Part shown: piece after piece, positions 1-6,883 of the stretch
How the letters are laid out: each line of letters opens with the position of its first letter
Numbering within the stretch: the stretch's first letter is position 1
Assembly (NCBI GenBank): GCA_028293725.1
Contig: JAQGOE010000328.1
Span: forward strand, 1-9,049
DNA length: 9,049 bases
From: Gammaproteobacteria bacterium
Lineage (GTDB): Bacteria > Pseudomonadota > Gammaproteobacteria > Steroidobacterales > Steroidobacteraceae
Direction of reading: 5' to 3'
Notes under the pieces: model-generated
Told to the model about the DNA's origin: nothing
Seen by the model: the letters and a program-made list of their open reading frames with translations, nothing else
The model's database searches: none
Position numbers and translations under genes: made by a program

Positions 1-707
1 TTTATCCCGAGCTCAAGGGGAAACGGGTGCGCGGTCGGCTGGAAGGCAATAAGGTGGTGCCGTACTACACGCGTGGAGAGTTAGCGACGGATCTCGCCCT
101 CAAGGGTCACGAGATCGTCTGGATTGACAGCGCCTTCGAGGCGATGATGTTGGAAGTGCAGGGCTCGGGGCGGGTGCAACTTCCTGACGGGAAGGTGATC
201 CGGTTGCAGTACGCCGATCAGAACGGTCAACCGTATCACTCCATCGGGCGCTACCTCGTCACGATAGGAGCGCTTACCGTCGAGCAAGCAAATCTCCCGG
301 GCATTCGTGAGTGGCTCATGGCGCATCCGGAGCGGCTTCGGGAAGTGTTGGATGCCAATCCCAGCGTGGTGTTTTTTAGCGAGGCGTCGCTTGGAGATCC
401 CAACCTCGGTCCGAAGGGCGCGCAGGGGATTCCGCTCACGACGGGACGCTCCATCGCGGTCGACCCGAAGTGGATTCCCCTTGGGACGCCCGTGTTTCTG
501 GCAACTACGCTGCCGGACTCGGGTGAGCCGTTGCAGCGGCTCGTGATCGCGCAGGATACGGGTGGGGCGATCAGCGGGGCGCCGCGAGCTGATTATTTCT
601 GTGGGAGTGGGCCGCAGGCCGCCGACCTTGCGGGGCGGATGCGGCAGCAGGGGAGTATGTGGTTACTGTGGCCGCGGGATGTGCCGTTGCCGCCGAGAAC
701 TCAATAA
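1..707 (+). CDS. mltA: Membrane-bound lytic murein transglycosylase A (MltA), 5' end cut by window edge
   Basis: Lytic transglycosylase that cleaves the MurNAc-GlcNAc bond of peptidoglycan with formation of 1,6-anhydro-MurNAc; family members are outer-membrane lipoproteins acting in the periplasm. The reading frame is open from base 3, giving 234 visible residues; signal peptide and lipobox lie outside the window. It begins YPELKGKRVRGRLEGNK, a typical MltA stretch, then VVPYYTRGEL, a QGSGRVQLPDG segment (about residues 53-63) and NGQPYHSIGRYL (74-85). The C-terminal 3D domain runs from SIAVDPKWIPLG (about 150) to the end and holds AQDTGGAISG and RADYFCGSG. The aspartates of these two motifs (about 185 and 197) are the conserved acidic residues of the active site; I cannot assign the single catalytic one without an alignment. 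The visible part looks intact. It ends TAA and overlaps the convergent M23 gene by 7 bases. Confidence 0.95.
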   Translation, partial: YPELKGKRVRGRLEGNKVVPYYTRGELATDLALKGHEIVWIDSAFEAMMLEVQGSGRVQLPDGKVIRLQYADQNGQPYHSIGRYLVTIGALTVEQANLPGIREWLMAHPERLREVLDANPSVVFFSEASLGDPNLGPKGAQGIPLTTGRSIAVDPKWIPLGTPVFLATTLPDSGEPLQRLVIAQDTGGAISGAPRADYFCGSGPQAADLAGRMRQQGSMWLLWPRDVPLPPRTQ

Positions 708-1642
708 GCCGTCAGGGACTTCTCCGTCTCCGGCGTCACCGGGATATTTGAGGGCCCCGCGAACACGATCGGCACTGACACCGGCGTGAAGCCGGCGTTG
801 CGGACGACGCAAAAGTGCAGGTGGGGGCCCGAGCTGAAACCTGTGTTGCCGGAGTTGGCAATGTACTCGCCACGCTCGACGTGCTCACCGATGTGAACGC
901 GAATGGAATCCCAATGCAAATGGGCATACATCGCAATCGTGCCGTCGTCGTGCAGTATTTCGATGACGTTAGCCTGGTCCATCATCGCCGGCGATACTCC
1001 GCCCCTGAATGCATCGTGGCGTACGTTGATGACTGTGCCTTCCCTGGCTGCGTAGACCTGTGTTCCGTCGGGGAGAGCTATGTCCACGGCGTACTGGCTG
1101 TCGGGGCCGGTGTGGGTAAATTGTGACGGGTAGGCCTGCGAGATCACAAAGCTGGCACCGACGGCAAATGGAGCGCGATAAGGACGGGGAGGCCGGTGTT
1201 GTGCTTGCGGTGACCCGAGAACGATTTCCCATTGATATTTGAGATCTTTGGCGCTGGCGCCGGCGTTCTCGATGCTGACCAGCAGTTCCTGGCTGCGGGG
1301 CTGCAATATTGTCCGGTACAGGCTGCCGGTGGGAACGTTGGGATCGTCGGTGTGCAGTATCCGTGCTTCGTAGGTCGCCACGCAGAGGCAGTCGTTGATC
1401 GCTGTGAGCCGGGACGTGGTGCCGCTGTTAGTCCGCGCGATTGTGATGTTCAGGGATTCGCTCTGGTGGCCCAGACTGATGGAATCATCGTGCTCGGCGG
1501 ACGGCGGAGCCTTGTCCGTGAAAATCCATTGCCCGTTCGCGTCCTTGTATTTGTAGGCGGTCTGGGAGATTGACGCGGCACTGTAGAATACGAGCGTTAC
1601 GGCCAACGCCCAGCGGGACAGCAGGGTAAAGCGGCGGATCAC
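701..1642 (-). CDS. Secreted M23 family metallopeptidase with N-terminal DUF4124 domain
   Basis: Probable zinc endopeptidase that cuts peptidoglycan peptide bridges in the periplasm. The 313-residue product has a signal peptide (about 1-27: positive start, hydrophobic core, then SISQTA). A DUF4124 segment follows (about 29-48, YKYKDANGQWIFTDKAPPS), then a middle beta-rich region (60-150) that I do not recognise, then a LytM/M23 domain (about 160-285). Visible M23 elements are FTHTGPDSQYAVDIALPDGT (His177, Asp187), MYAHLH (His241) and GPHLHF (His274, His276). The first His-Asp pair is spaced wider than the classical HxxxD; I recall similar spacing in other DUF4124/M23 proteins, so it need not mean inactivity. 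The start is GTG, sharing GTGA with the stop of the upstream gene. I see no Shine-Dalgarno there, so translational coupling is likely. Close neighbour mltA supports a cell-wall role. Substrate bond is not determinable here. Confidence 0.88.
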   Translation of the reverse strand: MIRRFTLLSRWALAVTLVFYSAASISQTAYKYKDANGQWIFTDKAPPSAEHDDSISLGHQSESLNITIARTNSGTTSRLTAINDCLCVATYEARILHTDDPNVPTGSLYRTILQPRSQELLVSIENAGASAKDLKYQWEIVLGSPQAQHRPPRPYRAPFAVGASFVISQAYPSQFTHTGPDSQYAVDIALPDGTQVYAAREGTVINVRHDAFRGGVSPAMMDQANVIEILHDDGTIAMYAHLHWDSIRVHIGEHVERGEYIANSGNTGFSSGPHLHFCVVRNAGFTPVSVPIVFAGPSNIPVTPETEKSLTAY

Positions 1643-2121
1643 GCGCCGCAGGCGGTGGTCATCACCTGCCTGGCCGTTTCACGTTTGGCTTCTGCTTCCG
1701 AGTCGCTCAAGAAAACACGGTTGCCGTCGGCATCCAGTTTGTAGATGCGGCCGGCGTCCTTTACGGAATTGTAGTTGTCGCGCGCGACCCGGCAGCGGGC
1801 CTCTTTGTCGTGGTGCTGTTGTGCCTTGGCTCTGCTGTCGCTGGCCTGTTGTTTCTTGCGCTGGTCGTCCTCGGCCCTGAGCAGTTGACGTTCCTTCGCA
1901 AGGCGCTCGGCTTCGGCGGGATCGGCCTGCTGAACGCTGACATCCGCCTTCTGAGCGCCGGATGAGTTGGGCCGGTCCGAGTAGGTGACGTGTCCCTGGG
2001 CATCCACTGACCTGTAAATCTGGTCGGCCTGCGCGGCTCCCATGGCGGACGCAAAGAGGAGGCCTGCCGTGATTACGGCGGCCCGTCCCGTGGACCTCGC
2101 TGTTCGCTGTGAAGATGACAC
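1639..2121 (-). CDS. Secreted DUF4124 domain protein with central coiled coil
   Basis: A 160-residue exported protein of unknown function. It has a basic N-terminus and hydrophobic segment (about 13-30) ending in a likely signal peptidase site near AQA (30-32), then a DUF4124 motif (33-55, QIYRSVDAQGHVTYSDRP). Next is a highly charged Glu/Lys/Gln-rich stretch (about 68-108) likely to form a helix or coiled coil. The C-terminal part (124-141, GRIYKLDADGNRVFLSDSE) resembles DUF4124 again. Cys110 and Cys158 could form a disulfide. The GTG start is preceded by GGGG six bases upstream (minus strand, 2128-2131). An ATG lies two bases upstream, but in another frame. The stop overlaps the GTG of the M23 gene in GTGA, so the two are almost certainly one operon. 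DUF4124 is thought to be a beta-rich periplasmic module. A partner or regulator role for the peptidase is only inference. Confidence 0.85.
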   Translation of the reverse strand: MSSSQRTARSTGRAAVITAGLLFASAMGAAQADQIYRSVDAQGHVTYSDRPNSSGAQKADVSVQQADPAEAERLAKERQLLRAEDDQRKKQQASDSRAKAQQHHDKEARCRVARDNYNSVKDAGRIYKLDADGNRVFLSDSEAEAKRETARQVMTTACGA

Positions 2122-2200
2122 ATCACACCCCAGATTATTCTCGAGTTTACTGTGGCTGGCCCGTTTCCCGGGGCGATACCGGTCACAGATCGGGCACGAA
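2122..2200 (-). other. Short intergenic gap between hybrid kinase and DUF4124 gene
   Basis: This is 79 bases with no ORF. On the minus strand it holds an imperfect GC hairpin (CCCG, five-base loop, CGGG, at about 2163-2175 in window coordinates). It also has an A/T-richer patch, AATAAT at 2134-2139, and then the GGGG ribosome-binding site of the DUF4124 gene. AATAAT is probably too close to the GTG start to be a normal -10 element, and I find no convincing -35. There is no U-tract, so this is not a clear terminator. It is the widest gap within the minus-strand run, so a promoter for the DUF4124/M23 pair may lie here or in the end of the kinase gene. Confidence 0.3.
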
Positions 2201-3937
2201 TCAGGTGCGCCAGACCTTCAGCAGGCTCGCAATGGCCGCGATGAGTTCGGTTGCCTCGAGCGGCTTGGAAATGTGCATCTGGTATCCAGCGAGCAGGGAA
2301 CGCTGGCGGTCTTCCGCGCGAGCGTAGGCCGTGACCGCGATCGCGGGAATACGCCCCATCGGCGAGGTCAGCGCGCGTACCTGTTGTATCAGGGCGTAGC
2401 CGTCCATGCCTGGCATGCCGATGTCGCTCAAGAGCAGATCGAAGGTGTGATTGCGTAGCGAGTCCAACGCGACTCGTGCGTCGCCCGTGCAGGTTGGAAT
2501 CGCGCCGCGCTCATGGAGAATGCGGGCCAGGAGGACTCTGCCATCGGGCTCGTCATCGACGACCAGGATGCGAAGGTTATCCAGTCGAGGCAGCTCGATG
2601 GCCGGCGGCTCGCTTGGCACAGGCGCGCTGGAAGCAGAACTTTCGCTGGGAGCGGGATCGACCATCATTACGGGCAACGAGACGACGAACGTGGCGCCTT
2701 GATTCTCGCCGGCACTTTTCACGCGAACCGAGCCGCCGTGCAGTTCGACGAGGTTCTTCACGATCGAAAGCCCCAATCCCAGACCGCCGTAGCGCCGCGT
2801 AGTCGAGGCGTCGGCCTGGCGGAAGCGATCAAACACGTAAGGCAGGAAGTCCGCGGAAATGCCGGCGCCGTTGTCTTCCACTACGATTTCGAGGTGGGAA
2901 TTCACTCGCCCGAGGATGATCTGGATGAAACCGCCGGCGGGGGTGAACTTCACCGCATTCGTGAGCAGGTTCCACATCACCTGTTGCAGACGGTTGGGGT
3001 CGCCGCGGGTGGCCCCAATGCCGGAATCGATGAGGGTACGGACGCGCAGCCGCTTGGCTTCGGCGGATGGGCTCACCGCCTCGATGGCCGCGTGGATCAC
3101 TTTGTCGAGATGCACGGTCTGCACCTCCAGGTGGAATTTGCCGGCCACAATCCGGTTCATGTCGAGCAGATCGTTGATGATCTGCGCCTGGGAGCGCGCG
3201 TTACGCTCGATCGCATCCAGGCCGAGCCGCCGGTCGGCGGGGCTCAGGTTCGGTTGCTTGAGCAGTGTTGCCCAACCCTGGATCGCGCTCAGTGGCGTAC
3301 GCAACTCGTGTGACAGCGTGGCGAGAAACTCATCCTTCAGGTGGCCGAGGCGCTCGGCCTCCGAGCGTGCCGAGCGCTCGGACTCGAGCAGTTGCGCCCG
3401 GGCTATCTCGGCGAGCTTGCGCTCCGTGATGTCGACGGCGATGCCGTACATTTGGGTCGCCTTGCCGAGCTCGTCATACAGGACATGTGCCTGGGTCGCG
3501 ATCCAACGCAACTCGCCGTTGGGTTGATGGATTCTGAATTCCACGACGAGAGTGCTGTGAGTGTCGATCGCTTGCTGGATCGATTGCCGCGCGGATGCGC
3601 GGTCTTGCGGATCGATGATCGACATCAGACCGGCCGAGGAGCTGTCGAAGGTTTCGGGCGTCGTGCCAAAGATCTCGTGAAGTTGCGCGCTCCAGTCAGC
3701 GCGATCCGTCAGCAGGTTGCGACTCCAGAGCCCAACCCGGCCCGCCTGCAGCGCCAGAGCGAGAATCCCTCCATGCTCCGAAAGCGCCGCGTCGAACCAT
3801 CCGGCGGTCGTGGTGTTCTTGTGCATGAGCGCTGAAATAATAGCGAGGTCGTCATGCACACGCGACCCGTACTTGAGCTTGTCCGTCGCGAGCTCTCTCG
3901 GGTCAGCCGCGCTCTCCGTAGCGCTGCATTGCAGCAT
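2201..3937 (-). CDS. Hybrid sensor histidine kinase/response regulator (PAS-HisKA-HATPase-REC)
   Basis: A 578-residue cytoplasmic phosphorelay sensor that should autophosphorylate on His and pass the phosphate to its own receiver Asp. Domains: an unassigned N-terminus (1-58); a PAS_3-type fold with PAC end (about 59-173, from ILALALQAGRVGLW to MYGIAVDITERK); and a short helical linker. Then HisKA with SHELRTP (His210); HATPase_c with N-box NLLTNAVKF (323-331), G1 DNGAGI (355-360), F-box-like DRFRQ and G2 GLGLGL (385-390); a Pro/Ser-rich linker (427-450); and REC with DD 461-462, phosphoacceptor Asp505 in SDIGMPGMDG, Thr536 and Lys558. All catalytic motifs are intact. There is no transmembrane segment, so the signal is presumably cytosolic. 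No separate response regulator, His-phosphotransfer protein or DNA-binding partner is in the window. The ATG at 3937 has no good ribosome-binding site, so an internal ATG (Met38, about 3826) is possible. It starts 27 bases after the dsdA stop. Confidence 0.95.
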   Translation of the reverse strand: MLQCSATESAADPRELATDKLKYGSRVHDDLAIISALMHKNTTTAGWFDAALSEHGGILALALQAGRVGLWSRNLLTDRADWSAQLHEIFGTTPETFDSSSAGLMSIIDPQDRASARQSIQQAIDTHSTLVVEFRIHQPNGELRWIATQAHVLYDELGKATQMYGIAVDITERKLAEIARAQLLESERSARSEAERLGHLKDEFLATLSHELRTPLSAIQGWATLLKQPNLSPADRRLGLDAIERNARSQAQIINDLLDMNRIVAGKFHLEVQTVHLDKVIHAAIEAVSPSAEAKRLRVRTLIDSGIGATRGDPNRLQQVMWNLLTNAVKFTPAGGFIQIILGRVNSHLEIVVEDNGAGISADFLPYVFDRFRQADASTTRRYGGLGLGLSIVKNLVELHGGSVRVKSAGENQGATFVVSLPVMMVDPAPSESSASSAPVPSEPPAIELPRLDNLRILVVDDEPDGRVLLARILHERGAIPTCTGDARVALDSLRNHTFDLLLSDIGMPGMDGYALIQQVRALTSPMGRIPAIAVTAYARAEDRQRSLLAGYQMHISKPLEATELIAAIASLLKVWRT

Positions 3938-3964
3938 CCAGGGTGCGTCCGCGAATAGGCAGAA

Positions 3965-5239
3965 TTATGGCGGCGTACTTCCCAGTAGGGCGCTGAACTG
4001 ATCGTCGGGGAGTTGTGATCCGCCTGTAGTCCAGACCACGTGGATGGCCGTGGAGGGAAGGGCCGCGCCAGCGTTGCGTGCTGCTTCGAGGAACAGCGGC
4101 ACGGCGGCGAAACCAGACGTCGCCGAGGGTTCGAGGCGCAATCCGGACTCCTTCCAGGCCCGCCGCACCCAATCCAACATCGCGGCATCGGTTACCGCGA
4201 TGGCGGCGTCAATGCTCGCACCGACAGAGCTCATGACCAGTTTGGAGGCAACCGGTACCGCGAGACCGTCAGCGATCGTGTCATTGTCGAGGCCGATGTC
4301 ATACACACTCACCGGCGAGCCGTGGCCTACGGCTAGCGCCGCGAGTACACAGGCAGAGGCGACCGGCTCGACAAAGACGCAACGCACGTCAGCGCCGAAG
4401 ATCGTTTTCAGTCCGGCCGTGATTCCTCCAGGGGCGCCGCCGACTCCGCAGGGGAGATAAACAACGAGCGGCGTGCCGGTCGAGATTGTTACGCCGCGCT
4501 CGTCGAGTTGCTCCGCCAGTTCGGCGGCGGCCGTGGTGTATCCGACAAACAGCAGTCGTGAGCTTTCATCATCGATGAAGTAACTGCCGCTGGCACTTGC
4601 CGAGGCGCGCGCACGGGCGACCGTCTCTGTGTAGTCGCAAGGATGCTCGATCACATTCGCACCCGTACGGCGCAGTCGCTCTTTCTTCCAGGTCTTCGCG
4701 TCATGCGACATGTGGACTTCGGCTTCGAGGCCGAACGCGCGCGCCACGAGACCTATGCTGAAGCCGAGATTGCCGGTGCTGGCGACGACGATGCGATGTT
4801 TGGAGAACAGCGAGCGTGCAGCGGGAGTGAGCAGCGGCGTCAGCGGCTCTCCCGGTTTGACGATGTTCTGCGTAAGAGCGAGCGTCTCGACGCGGCATAG
4901 GAGCTCGTAGACTCCGCCACGTGCCTTTACTGATCCGGTCATTGGCAGGTCATGATCGGCCTTGACGAGCAATGGGGGAAGGTCGGCCTGCCGTGGGTAT
5001 TCGAGCAACGATGAGCGGATCCGGCCGTCCCAACCCGTCGCGGGGAAGAGAGCTGCCAGAACAGGGCGGAAGCGGGCCAGGCGCTGCTCGGCCTCGCGGA
5101 TTTCCGCAGGAGTGATCGGTGTTTGATTCGTGGTTGCGGCGGCGGGCGGGCGCAGCCACACGGCGGGCCGCCCGCCGCGCAGTTGCTCAATGATTGGCTC
5201 GCCGAATGAGTTTTGGGGTGCGCGGGTGTCGTAAGTCAT
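3965..5239 (-). CDS. dsdA: D-serine dehydratase (D-serine ammonia-lyase), PLP-dependent
   Basis: Converts D-serine to pyruvate and ammonia, which detoxifies D-serine and lets it serve as carbon and nitrogen source; cytoplasmic. The 424 residues are close to the E. coli enzyme (about 440). The PLP fold type II landmarks are present: LPMTGSVKARGG with the Schiff-base lysine Lys105, STGNLGFSIG (154-163), VHMSHDAKTWKKERL, FIDDESSRLLFVGY, the phosphate-binding loop CGVGGAPGG (264-272), DNDTIADGLAV and RLEPSATSG. These DsdA-specific stretches separate it from threonine dehydratase and from the unrelated fold type III D-serine dehydratases. The last residues, WTTGGSQLP, also fit. ATG at 5239 agrees with the family N-terminus, although the ribosome-binding site is weak (GGGTG close to the ATG). 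It begins 18 bases after the MFS stop, suggesting co-transcription. No DsdC-type LysR regulator or DsdX-type permease is in the window. The 5' coding part holds a GC-rich palindrome (5161-5177). Confidence 0.95.
   Translation of the reverse strand: MTYDTRAPQNSFGEPIIEQLRGGRPAVWLRPPAAATTNQTPITPAEIREAEQRLARFRPVLAALFPATGWDGRIRSSLLEYPRQADLPPLLVKADHDLPMTGSVKARGGVYELLCRVETLALTQNIVKPGEPLTPLLTPAARSLFSKHRIVVASTGNLGFSIGLVARAFGLEAEVHMSHDAKTWKKERLRRTGANVIEHPCDYTETVARARASASASGSYFIDDESSRLLFVGYTTAAAELAEQLDERGVTISTGTPLVVYLPCGVGGAPGGITAGLKTIFGADVRCVFVEPVASACVLAALAVGHGSPVSVYDIGLDNDTIADGLAVPVASKLVMSSVGASIDAAIAVTDAAMLDWVRRAWKESGLRLEPSATSGFAAVPLFLEAARNAGAALPSTAIHVVWTTGGSQLPDDQFSALLGSTPP
5161..5177. repeat. GC-only inverted repeat inside the start of dsdA
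   Basis: CGGCGGGC, one central base, then GCCCGCCG: a perfect 8-base inverted repeat made only of G and C. It codes for the Arg-Gly-Gly-Arg-Pro-Ala stretch at dsdA residues 21-26, roughly 60-80 bases into the message. In RNA it could fold as a stem of about 6 pairs with a 5-base loop. In GC-rich Gly/Arg/Pro codons such a repeat can arise by chance. Confidence 0.4.
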
Positions 5240-5257
5240 GCACCCGATGATACACGG

Positions 5258-6772
5258 TCAGTGGGAAGTGGCCTGCGGTGCCGCCGCGGCGGACTGCGCC
5301 TCCACGCCCGATGGTGTCGCCGATGCGGGTCGGGCCGCCACGGGGATGAGCCACGTCGCGACGAAGGTCAGTCCCGCCATGATGACGACGCCTACAAAGC
5401 TCCAGCGCAACGCCTGATCAAACACCGCTCTCACGGCGGGATCGCTCGACAGCCGTGTAAGGCCGGCGGGCTGGTTCAGAAGGTCGTGCAGCCTCGTGGC
5501 TAGCGCGCCGGTGCCGTAGTGTGTGATGCCGATGTTGAGCAACGCGCCCATGGCGGTGGCCCCGATGGTGCTTCCCAGGCCGCGTGAAAAAATGAGCGAG
5601 GCCGTGGCGCTGCCCCGCTTCGACCACTCGACGCTGTCCTGCACCGTGGCGATGCTGGTGATACTCAGGAGACCCATACCACACCCCATCAGGAACGAGC
5701 CGACGGCCGCCACCCAAGGGCTGCTTTGCGGGCCGAGAAACAGCAGGAAGACCGCTCCCACGGGAAACAGGACACAACCCCCGCGTAGCGTGCGCCGGAT
5801 ACCGAAGGCACGATACAGTCTGCCTGAAGCCATGACGGCCAGTGGCCAGCCGATGATGAGGGCGCTGAGGGTGAAGCCGCCCACGAGGGGCGAGCCGCCT
5901 AACACCCCCTGCACATAAATCGGCAGCACGGTCGTGAGTCCGATGAGCGCCATTCCGGCCAACAATGTCGCGATGTTGCTCGTGGCAATCAGCCGACGTC
6001 CCCAGAGCTCGATCGAGACGATCGGTTCCGGGGCGCGCCGCTCGTGAATGAGGAAGTACGCTCCCGTCGCAACGAACACAACTCCGAGAGCCACGAGGAC
6101 CCACAGGTCCGCGTCGGTCTCCGTGAGGAGGGCGAGCAGCGAGCCGATCGAAATGCAGAACAGTGATGCCCCGAGGTAGTCGATCCGGGCGCGGTGGGTT
6201 TCGACGGACTCGTGCAGGAAAAGCGCCAGTCCGATGATGGTCACGATGCCAATCGGCAGATTCAGCCAGAAGATCCAGGCCCAGGAGAAATGGTCGACAA
6301 TGAGACCGCCGGCTAGAGGGCCGAGGACGCCAGAGACCGCCCAGACGCTGGCCATCATTCCCTGGGCGCGCCCGCGCTCCTCGAGCTTGTATAGATCGCC
6401 GATCACCGTGATGGTGACAGGAAAGATGGCTCCCGCACCTAAGCCTTGCAGCAGCCTGAACACCACCAGGGAAGTCATGGACCAGGCAAAGCCGCACAGG
6501 AGCGAGCCGAGCAACAACAGTACGATGCCCACGATCAGGGTGGGCTTACGTCCGAAGAGGTCGGCCAGCTTCCCGTAAATCACGGTCGTGGTGGTCTGCG
6601 CCAGCAGGAACGCGGAAAAGACCCAGCTGTAGTAAGTAAAGCCCCCCAGCTGGCCGACGATGCTGGGCATCGCGGTCGCGACGATCGTTCCCTCGATCGC
6701 GGCCATGAAGGTCGCCAGCATGATCGAGACAATGACGAAGGGGCGGGCGGCGGGGGTGACGGTGTTGACCAT
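5258..6772 (-). CDS. MFS transporter, DHA2 (EmrB/QacA-like, 14-TM) family
   Basis: Inner-membrane proton-antiport permease, probably an exporter of drugs or small molecules; substrate unknown. The 504 residues fit the 14-helix DHA2 family. TM1 carries ATFMAAIEGTIVATAMPSI, where family members usually have Asp or Glu in the acidic position (here Glu27). Motif A is GKLADLFGRKP (67-77), the arginine-bearing TM4 is VVFRLLQGLGAGAIFPV (103-119), and motif C is SGVLGPLAGG (147-156). Hydrophobic helices continue to about residue 478, followed by an Ala-rich, probably disordered tail. The ATG at 6772 is preceded by AAGG with six bases between, a fair ribosome-binding site. It is first in the run MFS-dsdA-kinase and diverges from the flavin reductase gene, with a GGACCG/CGGTCC dyad 16 bases upstream. 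A role in moving D-serine or a related amino acid is only suggested by linkage. No EmrA-type adaptor gene is seen. Confidence 0.92.
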   Translation of the reverse strand: MVNTVTPAARPFVIVSIMLATFMAAIEGTIVATAMPSIVGQLGGFTYYSWVFSAFLLAQTTTTVIYGKLADLFGRKPTLIVGIVLLLLGSLLCGFAWSMTSLVVFRLLQGLGAGAIFPVTITVIGDLYKLEERGRAQGMMASVWAVSGVLGPLAGGLIVDHFSWAWIFWLNLPIGIVTIIGLALFLHESVETHRARIDYLGASLFCISIGSLLALLTETDADLWVLVALGVVFVATGAYFLIHERRAPEPIVSIELWGRRLIATSNIATLLAGMALIGLTTVLPIYVQGVLGGSPLVGGFTLSALIIGWPLAVMASGRLYRAFGIRRTLRGGCVLFPVGAVFLLFLGPQSSPWVAAVGSFLMGCGMGLLSITSIATVQDSVEWSKRGSATASLIFSRGLGSTIGATAMGALLNIGITHYGTGALATRLHDLLNQPAGLTRLSSDPAVRAVFDQALRWSFVGVVIMAGLTFVATWLIPVAARPASATPSGVEAQSAAAAPQATSH

Positions 6773-6883
6773 TGGATGCCTTGGCGGCGGACCGCGGCCG
6801 GTCCTGGAAAGGGTCTATTGGATCGCAGGGAGCGGGTGGAAAGGAATGCTCCTGAAGAGGGATTTGCACGGTATTCTTGCGGT
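6773..6883. other. Divergent intergenic region between MFS and flavin reductase genes
   Basis: These 111 bases must hold the promoters for both genes, unless the plus-strand gene is read from further upstream. Visible items are the dyad at 6789-6804, a purine-rich plus-strand stretch (about 6829-6862) and TATTCT at 6872-6877. TATTCT lies six bases before the flavin reductase ATG, where a -10 element of a leaderless transcript would be. I see no good -35 on either strand. Confidence 0.45.
6789..6804. promoter_or_regulatory. Candidate operator: inverted repeat upstream of the MFS gene
   Basis: GGACCG-CGGC-CGGTCC is a perfect 6-base inverted repeat with a 4-base centre, 16 bases upstream of the MFS ATG in the divergent intergenic region. 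A dyad at this place is typical of TetR- or MarR-type operators of efflux genes, but no such regulator gene is in the window. It could also be a 5'-leader hairpin or GC-rich chance. I find no convincing -10/-35 pair beside it. Confidence 0.3.

Noticed and set aside
781..795. CCGGC-GTGAA-GCCGG stem downstream of mltA as a terminator
   Set aside because: It has only five base pairs, no T-run, and is explained by M23 codons.
2513..3313. Long plus-strand open frame (266 codons) opposite the kinase gene
   Set aside because: It is antisense to conserved HisKA/HATPase codons, matches no family I know, and long antisense frames are common in high-GC DNA.
3965..5239. Threonine dehydratase or cysteine synthase annotation for the PLP enzyme
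   Set aside because: Several long stretches (GSVKARGG, MSHDAKTWKKERL, FIDDESSRLLFVGY, RLEPSATSG) are those of DsdA rather than IlvA or CysK.
5418..6497. Second long minus-strand open frame (359 codons) inside the MFS gene
   Set aside because: It is a frame-shifted shadow rich in Arg, Pro and His with no recognisable domain, while the overlapping frame is a complete DHA2 transporter.
6446..6883. N-terminal extension of the flavin reductase frame by 146 codons upstream
   Set aside because: The extension is Gln/Gly/Arg-rich, lies opposite MFS coding sequence, and the family homology starts only just after Met at 6884.
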